Shown piece by piece: positions 1-8,509 of a DNA stretch of 64,000 nucleotides. The position numbers and the translations under genes were made by a program. The notes below the pieces were generated by a model that worked only from the letters and a program-made list of their open reading frames with translations, was not told where the DNA came from and ran no database searches. The stretch comes from an uncultured Bacteroidota bacterium (GTDB taxonomy: Bacteria > Bacteroidota > Bacteroidia > Bacteroidales > UBA12077): the NCBI GenBank assembly GCA_913055635.1, contig CAJXLK010000001.1, positions 160,626 to 224,625 of the forward strand, given 5' to 3'. How positions within the stretch are numbered: position 1 is the stretch's first letter; each line of letters opens with the position of its first letter.

Positions 1-230
1 TCTATATTACTTACCAGCCCTCCTTCCCCTACTGTATTGATGTGGGGTTGGATGGATCTCTTGTATGAATCCTCTCCGAAAAATTCGGATGCGGTTTTAT
101 GAATCAAATGGGTCTTTTTTACTTCAAAAATTTTCTCAAAACAGGGATTCAAAGATTTGATCCGGTGGTTTAAATCAAGGATCATGATGGGGAATGGGTA
201 CTTATTGATCTCTCCAAAGAGGGAATACAT
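1..230 (-). CDS. PAS-domain-containing protein, N-terminal fragment running off the left edge
   Basis: Manual translation of the reverse complement from ATG at 230 is open to the window edge: MYSLFGEINKYPFPIMILDLNHRIKSLNPCFEKIFEVKKTHLIHKTASEFFGEDSYKRSIQPHINTVGEGGLVSNI. 'PIMILDLNHRIKSLNPCFEKIF' is PAS-like. Not in the supplied ORF track. Confidence 0.55.
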   Translation of the reverse strand, partial: MYSLFGEINKYPFPIMILDLNHRIKSLNPCFEKIFEVKKTHLIHKTASEFFGEDSYKRSIQPHINTVGEGGLVSNI

Positions 231-248
231 TATCAATATGTTTTGATG

Positions 249-282
249 TATAGGATGATATCGATTATAGGATGATATCGAT
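249..282. repeat. 17-bp perfect tandem duplication (tataggatgatatcgat x2)
   Basis: Direct reading: 249-265 and 266-282 are identical. Confidence 0.8.
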
Positions 283-799
283 GTAGATCATAAAAAACTG
301 TTAATTAAATGGTTAAATTACAAAGTTTGGTTTTACGGGCTACTTGGGGAAAATGTTATGTGACAAAGGTGTGACAGATAGATTTCTGTTGCCTTGTTGT
401 TGACAGAAATTTTTCTCTCAGTGATAATAATGGCAATAAAGATGATTATGTTAATTGTTTATTTGTATCCATCCGAGCAAGTACCCCTTGTGCAGTAAAA
501 AATTTTTTGGGGTGATAATTAAAGTCTGTCTATAAACTATAATATGTGAAAATACGTGACATCTAGCTTTGTATATTATAATCTGATTTTTATATTTGAT
601 CAAAAACGATGAAAGTAGACGTATTGAACATACATCAAAAATGCAAAATTTGTGTTTTTCTATGCCCTGAAAGCCTAGTTTTTTCAGGGATTTTGCCAAT
701 TTTTTAATGTGTTAAAGTAGAATTAAAATTATTAATAAATATGTTTAAAAACCAATTGATTTATATTTAAGTGACTATAAGATTAAAAACAACAGATAA

Positions 800-2053
800 A
801 TGGGGCAAATGAAGGAAAAGAAGCATTCGAAAGTAAATATAAGGGAAAATAATACCACCAAACAAGTTAACATTGCTTCCGATCATAAACCAGAGATTGG
901 CAATGAAACAATTGAGAAATGGCAGTCATTGTTAGATTCAACTGCGAAACTGATGAATGTTCCTTCTGCTCTTATCATGAAGCTGAATGAGGAGACCATC
1001 GAAGTTTTTTTAAAAAGCCAGACAAAAGGAAATCCCTATAAAGTTGGAGGTAAAGAAGAACTTGTTTATGGATTATACTGTGAAACGGTTATTGGCAAAC
1101 AACAAAAACTTTTAGTAACCGATGCAACCAAAAGCAAACTCTGGAAGGACAACAATCCTGATGTAAATTTGAATATGATCTCTTATTTAGGGATGCCTTT
1201 AAATTTCCCAGATGGAGAAGTATTTGGTACGGTTTGCGTATTAGACAATAAGGAAAATCATTACAGTGAACTGTACGAAGAATTATTGGATAAGGTCAAA
1301 AAGCATATTGAGACAGATTTAAGCTTGCTCCTGTCCAATCAAGAATTAGAAGAAAAAAACCAACAACTGGAACGATCCAACGAGATAAAATCGAAATTTT
1401 TGTCGCTTATATCTCACGATATTAGGGGATCAGTCTCATCAATGGATAATTTCTTAAAGATAATGCTTTCAAAATTCCATACATATGATAAAAATGAATT
1501 GAAGGAAAAGACAAAAACATTGTCAGTAACGTCCAATTCAATCTATCAGACCCTTCAAAATTTACTTACATGGTCAAAGAATGATTTGCTGGAGTTAAAA
1601 CCCCAAAAGAAACAGGTAGAGCTTATTCCTCTTATAGAGAAGATTTTGGATTTACTGAAACCAAAGATTGAATTAAAAGAATTGGAGGTGAACACGGATT
1701 ACCCTTCTGAGCGGATTCTTGTTTATGCTGATCCCAATATGCTGGAGACTGCATTGCGAAACATTATTTCCAATGCTATAAAGTTTAATGAATCTAATGG
1801 GAAAGTATTCATTGGGGTTTTCGAAATACAAAAAGGAACAGAAATTGAAATTGAGGACACGGGAATTGGCATGGATGAAAATACGATCAACAAATTATTT
1901 GCTTATAATCATTCCAAGGGCGTGGATAATGGAGAAGAAGGAAGTTCAGGTTTGGGACTTCTCTTAAGCAAAGAATTTCTTGATAAAAATGATGCAACAG
2001 TAAAGGTTTCGAGTCAGTTGGGAGAAGGTACCAGGTTTACCATAAGGATTTGA
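800..2053 (+). CDS. GAF-domain sensor histidine kinase (cytosolic)
   Basis: GAF-like N-terminus, H-box SLISHDIRGSV, N-box NIISNAIKFN, G-boxes DTGIGM and GSSGLGL; no TM segments evident. Confidence 0.85.
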   Translation: MGQMKEKKHSKVNIRENNTTKQVNIASDHKPEIGNETIEKWQSLLDSTAKLMNVPSALIMKLNEETIEVFLKSQTKGNPYKVGGKEELVYGLYCETVIGKQQKLLVTDATKSKLWKDNNPDVNLNMISYLGMPLNFPDGEVFGTVCVLDNKENHYSELYEELLDKVKKHIETDLSLLLSNQELEEKNQQLERSNEIKSKFLSLISHDIRGSVSSMDNFLKIMLSKFHTYDKNELKEKTKTLSVTSNSIYQTLQNLLTWSKNDLLELKPQKKQVELIPLIEKILDLLKPKIELKELEVNTDYPSERILVYADPNMLETALRNIISNAIKFNESNGKVFIGVFEIQKGTEIEIEDTGIGMDENTINKLFAYNHSKGVDNGEEGSSGLGLLLSKEFLDKNDATVKVSSQLGEGTRFTIRI

Positions 2054-2210
2054 TTTTAATAGATAGAGTGAGCTAAATCACTGGAAATTTTTTGTTTTCC
2101 TTAAAAATTTATAATCTATTTGTAGCTTCATTTCTTAGAAGAATCTATTGTCTTAACTGATGAATTTTCAATGTAAAATCATCATGAGAGAGAACTTCTA
2201 ATAAGTCCTT

Positions 2211-3449
2211 ATGACAGAAAGGAAATTTTCCAAAGTCACCATCAAAGAAACCAACGAAACCCAAAAGGTTCGTATTGGTTCGGATTTGAAGCCAGAAGTC
2301 AGCGATGAGCTGATTGAAAAGTGGCAATCCCTTTTAGACTTGACTGCCAGAATAATTGATGTTCCTTCTGCCTCGATTATTAAACTGCATGAAGATTATG
2401 TCGAGGTGTTTTTAAATAACCAAAATGTCGAGAATCCTTTCTATTCAGGTAAAAAGGTAGAGCTAATTTATGGGGTTTTTTGTGAAACCGTAATTGGTCA
2501 ACAAGATAAGTTATTGATTCCTGATGCCAGAAAGATTCCTATATGGAAAGATAATCTGGAAGTAGACCTGAACATGGTCTCCTATTTGGGGTTTCCCATT
2601 AATTATCCCGACGGGGAAGTGTTTGGTACTGTATGTGTGCATGATAACAAAGAGAACCACTACAGTGAATTCCATAAGGATTTAATGGATAAAATGAGAC
2701 AGCATATAGAGACCGATTTACAGCTTCTTGTTTCAAACCAGCAGTTGAAAAAACTCAATGCCACCAAAGACAAGTTTTTCTCAATTATAAGTCATGACCT
2801 GAAAAACCCTTTCAATTCATTGATTGGCACGAGTAGTTTGCTTATCGACAAAGCCGAACAATATTCACCCGAAAAGGTTCGTCATTTTGCCCAACAGATG
2901 CATGATTCTTCTCAAAACGCATACCATTTACTGGAGAACTTGTTGGAATGGGCAAGAATACAAAGGGGAGAGCTGGAGCCTGATCTGGAAAAAATCAATC
3001 CAAAGGGGGTAATCCATGAAGTAACGCAACAGAGTGAACCCATAGCCAATTCGAAAAACATCAATTTGCAAACAGCTTCTGAAGGAAATCACAGCGTTTT
3101 AGCTGACAGGGAAATGCTAAAGACCACATTGCGCAATCTGGTGACCAACGCTTTGAAATATACCCATCCCGAGGGAACTGTTATAATCAGTTACCAAAAG
3201 AATGAAGAACATCTTCAATTTACCGTATCAGATACGGGCATGGGTATCCCTCCAGAATATCTTGACGGGCTTTTTGAGATAGATTGTAAGCTTTCTCAGG
3301 AAGGAACAGAAAAAGAGAAGGGAACGGGATTGGGGTTGATCCTTTGCAAAGAGTTTGTGGAGAAGCATGGTGGTAAGATTTGGGTGAAAAGCGAGCTAGG
3401 AAAAGGCAGTGATTTTCATTTTACCATCCCACTGGTAAAAACAACTTAG
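2211..3449 (+). CDS. GAF-domain sensor histidine kinase, paralogue of upstream gene
   Basis: N-terminal half very similar to 800..2053; H-box SIISHDLKNPF, N-box NLVTNALKYTH, DTGMGIP and GTGLGL boxes. Confidence 0.88.
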   Translation: MTERKFSKVTIKETNETQKVRIGSDLKPEVSDELIEKWQSLLDLTARIIDVPSASIIKLHEDYVEVFLNNQNVENPFYSGKKVELIYGVFCETVIGQQDKLLIPDARKIPIWKDNLEVDLNMVSYLGFPINYPDGEVFGTVCVHDNKENHYSEFHKDLMDKMRQHIETDLQLLVSNQQLKKLNATKDKFFSIISHDLKNPFNSLIGTSSLLIDKAEQYSPEKVRHFAQQMHDSSQNAYHLLENLLEWARIQRGELEPDLEKINPKGVIHEVTQQSEPIANSKNINLQTASEGNHSVLADREMLKTTLRNLVTNALKYTHPEGTVIISYQKNEEHLQFTVSDTGMGIPPEYLDGLFEIDCKLSQEGTEKEKGTGLGLILCKEFVEKHGGKIWVKSELGKGSDFHFTIPLVKTT

Positions 3450-3461
3450 GGTGAGATCACC

Positions 3462-3569
3462 CAAATTTTCTCATCAGGTATTTCTAGGCCATTGATTCTC
3501 TTTGTACAGGGCTTTTGTTTCATCGTAGACCTTTTCAAATTTTCTCATCAGGTATTTCTAGGCCATTGA
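3462..3569. repeat. Exact 34-bp direct repeat pair (3462-3495 and 3536-3569)
   Basis: CAAATTTTCTCATCAGGTATTTCTAGGCCATTGA read twice, 74 bp apart. Confidence 0.85.
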
Positions 3570-3661
3570 ATCAATTCTGTGTACTATTCGGCGGATTGCT
3601 GTAAACAGTAACTTTGAACCACCAATTTTTCGCAATCGGATTTCACCAGTTTGGAAAAAAT

Positions 3662-3701
3662 AAAAAACCCTCTAACTTTATGTGAGTTAGAGGGCTTTTT
3701 C
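3662..3701 (-). terminator. Rho-independent terminator of tRNA-Leu
   Basis: Reverse strand GAAAAAGCCCTCTAACTCACATAAAGTTAGAGGGTTTTTT: stem-loop followed by a T tract, just downstream of the tRNA. Confidence 0.75.
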
Positions 3702-3703
3702 TG

Positions 3704-3789
3704 TGCCCAGGACTGGAATCGAACCAGCACTCTCGCAATGAGAACATGGCCCTCAACCATGCGCGTCTACCAATTCCGCCACCTGGGCA
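3704..3789 (-). tRNA. tRNA-Leu (anticodon GAG)
   Basis: Reverse complement TGCCCAGGTGGCGGAATTGGTAGACGC...GGTTGAGGGCC...GGTTCGATTCCAGTCCTGGGCA: 7-bp acceptor stem, Leu-type long variable arm, anticodon loop TTGAGGG. Confidence 0.92.
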
Positions 3790-4130
3790 TCGTTGCTTGC
3801 GGGGTACAAAAATATAAATTTCCTGGAAAAATAAATATAAAATACCCCATTCTTTTGTTTAAAGCTTTCTAAAAGTGCCTTGCTTTATTATGACCCTCAA
3901 TGTCAATAGAAAAGATGAATCCCTTTGCCCCTTTTACTGTTTACACCCCCGTTTGTTTTTATCTATGATCCTGTTGTGGGGGTGGATCATAGCGGGGTGA
4001 CTGATCATTTTGCCCTTTGAGTTGTTATAGAATTATGGAGAAATGCATGGGTCAATATGTTCATTAACGGTTCTTATCCCATATCCAATTCGGAAAGCCT
4101 GTACTTTGTAACACTTTAAAGATTAACGTT

Positions 4131-4751
4131 ATGAAAACACGATGGCATCAAAAACCGGGTTTGACTGGTTTGTTGATTTTACTCCTGCTTGGCATACAGG
4201 AGGTTCATGCCCAGGAAACCCTGCCTTCTGCAGAAAAATGGGGGCAGGAGTTGGTTGATTTACAACAAAATGGCATGATGGTACTGGGCGCCTGGGCCCT
4301 CGGTAATTTTGCCGTTAGTGGTTATCAGATGACCCGTACCAGCGGCTCTTCTTATTATTTCCATCAGATGAACGTGTTTTGGAATTCGGTGAATGCTGCT
4401 ATAGCAGTGGGCGGATATCTGGGTGCCAGTCAACTGGAAATGCCCATGGGCTCATTTGATCTTTACCAGGAATACAGCAATTTCAGTAAGATTTTATTGT
4501 TGAATACCGGGTTGGATGTGGCTTACGTGATGACAGGTTTGTATCTGAAAGAGCGATCCAACCGGGGAAACAAACACCAAAAAAGGCTAAAAGGCTATGG
4601 CCATTCCCTGATGCTTCAGGGGGCTTTCCTGTTGGCTTTTGATCTGGTATTGGTCTTGCTCAATGAGCATCAGATGGGGCAAATGGCCTTCTCTGAAGAT
4701 CTTCAGCTTGCCCTGGGCCCCGGTGGTTTTCGTTTTGCCTGGCAGTTTTAG
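4131..4751 (+). CDS. Conserved membrane protein (DUF6992-like)
   Basis: Signal peptide, several hydrophobic segments; resembles Bacteroidota DUF6992-type proteins from memory. Confidence 0.5.
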   Translation: MKTRWHQKPGLTGLLILLLLGIQEVHAQETLPSAEKWGQELVDLQQNGMMVLGAWALGNFAVSGYQMTRTSGSSYYFHQMNVFWNSVNAAIAVGGYLGASQLEMPMGSFDLYQEYSNFSKILLLNTGLDVAYVMTGLYLKERSNRGNKHQKRLKGYGHSLMLQGAFLLAFDLVLVLLNEHQMGQMAFSEDLQLALGPGGFRFAWQF

Positions 4752-4860
4752 GGTGTAAAATGATGGATTTATGGTTGATTGCCTACATCGTTGTTTTACC
4801 GAAACTGTTTGCCTGATTGGATCCCTGGCACGGGCGGTAACCTTGAGATAGCCCTGTCAT

Positions 4861-5547
4861 TCATTTTCCGGCCAATTGTTGGCGGACCTTTTCACTTTCC
4901 AGTTCGCGCAGTGCATGTGAGCCGATCCATCGGGCGGTTTTATGGTCGGAGTTGGCCAGTTCCCGGGAGAGGGCAGATGCTTTTTGGTGCAGGTTTTTAC
5001 TGCGTTTGCCCAGGGCCCGAAGCGCCCAGTTGACTGCTTTTTTTACAAAATTGCGGGGGTCGCAGGCTTCCCTGTGGATGTCGGCAAAAAAAACGGCCAG
5101 TTTTTCATCGGGAGCTTGTTTGTCGTGAACCGCCAGGGATACCATCAAAACGAAGCCGGCCCTTTTCACGAATTCTTCTTTGCGGTGGCTCCACTCACGG
5201 GCTTTTGAATAAGCCCCCGGCCATTTGTCAAACAGGTTGTTGCAGGCCTGATCGCAAAGATCCCATGAATCGATCTCTTCCACCCATTGGTCCATCTGCT
5301 TTTCTCCCAGCTGTTTTGGGTCTTCAATCAGTACAGCCAGGATGCGGGCTTCATGGATTCCGCTTTCCCAAAGTTCCAGGGCAAGGGGATGGTTCTTCCG
5401 GTGTTTCCGGGCAATCTGGCGCAATGTTTTGATGCTGATGCCCAGGGCACTGCAGGTGTTGATCCCGAAGCGGCCCATGCCTGAGCGGTTTTGATTGTTG
5501 GCCAGACCCTTTAGCTGGTTGATTACAGATTCAGCCTCACGGTTCAT
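4861..5547 (-). CDS. DNA alkylation repair protein (AlkD-like HEAT-repeat glycosylase)
   Basis: Motifs such as SWDLCDQACNNLF, EEFVKRAGFVLMVSLA and DPRNFVKKAVNWALRALGKR typical of AlkD-like proteins. Confidence 0.85.
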   Translation of the reverse strand: MNREAESVINQLKGLANNQNRSGMGRFGINTCSALGISIKTLRQIARKHRKNHPLALELWESGIHEARILAVLIEDPKQLGEKQMDQWVEEIDSWDLCDQACNNLFDKWPGAYSKAREWSHRKEEFVKRAGFVLMVSLAVHDKQAPDEKLAVFFADIHREACDPRNFVKKAVNWALRALGKRSKNLHQKASALSRELANSDHKTARWIGSHALRELESEKVRQQLAGK

Positions 5548-7013
5548 GGCTCCTGGTTGAGTTGTTCCCGGGCCAGGTCCAGGGCCCGTTGGCCAAGGCC
5601 TTCAACATTGACCGTGATGAAATGTTTGGCCATCCGCAGGTCCATCCGGTAAAGCCGCATGGCCCCCTGGTCGATTTCCTTTTGTTCGCGGATGATTTTG
5701 TCCTGGAACGCTTCCCAAACTCCCGGGAAAGTATCCCGGTATTTAAGCGGCTGATCATAATACATCCTCGATAAGTGGTGAAAAACCTGATAAGCTTTTT
5801 GTGCATCCGGGGTAGCCGCATCAAAGGGTTTGGGAATTTCTTTCAGGCCAAAATAAAAGGGGATATAGGGGGTGGTATTGGGGCTTCCCAGTCCGAGCCA
5901 GAGCACCCCACCCACGTTGGCGGGTAGTCCGTTGGTAAGCTGGGTGATGCTGGTATAGGCGGTTTGGGAAGAGGCAATGGCTTTTTCTTTTTGTGCCGAG
6001 GAATCTTGTTTCATTGTATCGTAAGGGGTGCCTTCATAGTGATCGCGCAGGGTGGTAATCAGGTTCCGCAGGGTGATCTTTTCCTGAGGCCGGACAAAAA
6101 GCGGATATGCTTCCTGGTCCGGGTTTACTTCGATGGAGGGTGCCAGGATTGAGGTGGCCCGCCAGATCCTTCGGGTTGTTGTGTATTTAGTGGACGAATC
6201 CTCAGCGACGCCTCCGCCGAAGGCTTCCGAAAAGTCGAAAATTTCTTTTTCCGGCTGATAGAGGTTATGGCTTTGGGCGAATTCAACCAACCCTTGTGAA
6301 GCCATAACTTCCGGGTCGTCCGGGTCGATATGGCCGATGCGGAAGGTGTTGGCCTGTACCCAGAAGGCATCGGAAGGGATTTGAACGGCAGCCCAGTGGT
6401 GGCCGGTGGCGGTTTCCATATACCAGAGCTCTTTCTTGTCGGCAATGGCTATCCCCATGGGCCGGGCAATGCCATATCTCTCAAACAGCCGCCCCAGCAC
6501 CTGAACCCCGTTCCTTGCCGAATGGGCCCTTTGAAGGGCAATGGGCAGGATGCCGGCCGGCGCCCCCGACCCAACCAGCGGATCGGCCTCGCGCGCACGC
6601 TCGTTCAAATCCTGATTCAAAGAAACCCAGCCCCCAATGGCTACCTGGTGCTCGTTGAGCCCTACCCCGGGATCCTCCTTGTAGCCGCCATCATGCTCCA
6701 AACTCATCCACCGATGAGTGATGTTGGTCTGGGCAAACGCCAGGCCGTTGGAATAAATGACCCTCTGCCCACTGTCATGCTCTGTCCGGGGATATTGACG
6801 TAAAAAATAGGACCCCCGCTCTTGTTGATCCTCATGGTTGTAAGCTACCATCACCGACCCGTCATCGGTGGCTGAACTTCCCACCAGGACCATAAAAGAC
6901 CCGCCTTCCCGGTTTGAATTAGCATCCTGGCCACTGGCAACATGACCCGCCAATAACAGCAATAACCCTGCCATTAGCCCCTTTATTGGTTCTACACAAA
7001 TATGCCTTGTCAT
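5544..7013 (-). CDS. Peptidase C69 family (dipeptidase-like), exported
   Basis: GSFMVLVGSSATDDGSVMVAYNHED near the N-terminus and WVQANTFRIGHIDPDDPE; signal peptide if started at internal Met (7013) of the 5544..7097 ORF. Confidence 0.75.
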   Translation of the reverse strand: MTRHICVEPIKGLMAGLLLLLAGHVASGQDANSNREGGSFMVLVGSSATDDGSVMVAYNHEDQQERGSYFLRQYPRTEHDSGQRVIYSNGLAFAQTNITHRWMSLEHDGGYKEDPGVGLNEHQVAIGGWVSLNQDLNERAREADPLVGSGAPAGILPIALQRAHSARNGVQVLGRLFERYGIARPMGIAIADKKELWYMETATGHHWAAVQIPSDAFWVQANTFRIGHIDPDDPEVMASQGLVEFAQSHNLYQPEKEIFDFSEAFGGGVAEDSSTKYTTTRRIWRATSILAPSIEVNPDQEAYPLFVRPQEKITLRNLITTLRDHYEGTPYDTMKQDSSAQKEKAIASSQTAYTSITQLTNGLPANVGGVLWLGLGSPNTTPYIPFYFGLKEIPKPFDAATPDAQKAYQVFHHLSRMYYDQPLKYRDTFPGVWEAFQDKIIREQKEIDQGAMRLYRMDLRMAKHFITVNVEGLGQRALDLAREQLNQEP

Positions 7014-7395
7014 AAATTTATATTTTATTGCATCATACAAATCCGAACGGCCGGTGGTTCGAAGATAAATCCACCCCCACACAATAAAAACAGCCATGCC
7101 GGCGTCTTATTTTATCCTTTTCTTCCGGTCGCATCCTTGCGTCTTATCTACAATGATAGTCAAAAATTATGAATAATTGAAATGTGCAGTTCAGCATTTA
7201 TTCATCAAATAATAAAATGATTAGCGAACTCAGGGGTGGATGTTTTCATCGAAATGAGTTACCTATTCATTCAATCATTGGTGAACTCAGGAAGTTGATG
7301 TTATACTTGATGGGTTTGAGTATGCATTATATACTATAATAAAATGATGGGCACGCTCGGGGTATTTTTGTCGTACCTTTGCTCAAATCTTAATT

Positions 7396-7968
7396 ATGCA
7401 CACCATAGAACCGCATTACTCCTGGCGAGTTTACTACTGCGCAGAAACCGACGAACGTTCTCCCTTCTTCGGGCGGGAATACAGCGAGTTTTATTTTACC
7501 CATGCCATTTACGATCATTTTATCCACCCCCAATGGGATGATTTTGGCTCGGAAACCCTCTTTGTTAAAATTATCTATGCCGATTATCAAAGAGGTTTTG
7601 CAATTATTGAAATGTTAGGCGAATGGAACGACTGCCTCTTTAATGACATCATGTTTTTTAAGCGGAATGTGCTGGAAGTGCTGATGGAAAATGGCATCAA
7701 CCAGTTCATTCTGATCGGGGAGAATGTCTTTAACTTTCATTATGCGGATGATTCCTATTATGAAGAGTGGTTCGACGAGTTAGGCGACGGCTGGATTGTG
7801 GGGTTGAATTTCCGCGAACATGTCAAACAGGAGTTTTCCGGGGAAAACCTGGATGAATATATCGTATTTGGCGGAGATCTGGACCATTGGGATAACTGGC
7901 GAAGTTTGACCCCTTTGAAGTTATACCGCCAGATTGGCCATGAGGTGCAGCATCGGTTGAATCCCTAG
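7396..7968 (+). CDS. Conserved hypothetical protein
   Basis: 190-aa ORF with low-complexity-free sequence and plausible start; family not recognised. Confidence 0.7.
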   Translation: MHTIEPHYSWRVYYCAETDERSPFFGREYSEFYFTHAIYDHFIHPQWDDFGSETLFVKIIYADYQRGFAIIEMLGEWNDCLFNDIMFFKRNVLEVLMENGINQFILIGENVFNFHYADDSYYEEWFDELGDGWIVGLNFREHVKQEFSGENLDEYIVFGGDLDHWDNWRSLTPLKLYRQIGHEVQHRLNP

Positions 7969-8070
7969 ATATTTTTCCCCACATCAAATATACCTTATCA
8001 TCAAAATGGCTTTGCCTTATTTGAATGGGGTTAGCCCAGCTCAGATTGCCAAACCACTCCCGGTTCATGC

Positions 8071-8187
8071 CACCTTGAAATTCTTCACCACTTGAAATTT
8101 TTCATCGCTTCCAATTTTCCACCATTTCCAATTTTCCACCATTTCAAAATTTCCACCCCTTCAAATTCTTTATCGCATCGAGTTTTG
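8071..8187. repeat. 17-bp-period degenerate tandem array, about 7 units
   Basis: Hand-aligned units at 8086, 8103, 8120, 8137, 8154, 8171, consensus CACCnnTTCnAATTTTC, with a shortened first unit at 8071. Confidence 0.8.
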
Positions 8188-8509
8188 CCATGTTTCGATC
8201 TGCCCCCCAGTTCCATTACTTGTTTCACCATTTGGATTCTTTTCTCTGATCTATAAGTCAATTCGTCACATAGCTCTTTTTCGCCACAACAACTCTTTTA
8301 TCGCCTTGATTGTTTCAACCTTCCCATTCATGCATGGTTGCTTTTCGATTCGCCCTGGCCCATCAGGTTGGCTCCATGGGATCAGGGCAGGGGTCTTTCT
8401 AAAAAATTGAGGGCTCCTATGCGTTTGTGCTCAATTATTTATTACTTTAGATGCGCTAAACGAGTTTGATTGCAGGCCCAGCTGATTGTGAACCAGGCTG
8501 ATATTCTTT

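Noticed and set aside
451-699. 82-aa minus-strand ORF in the AT-rich left region
   Set aside because: Lies in AT-rich intergenic sequence, with no recognisable motif or ribosome-binding context; probably random.
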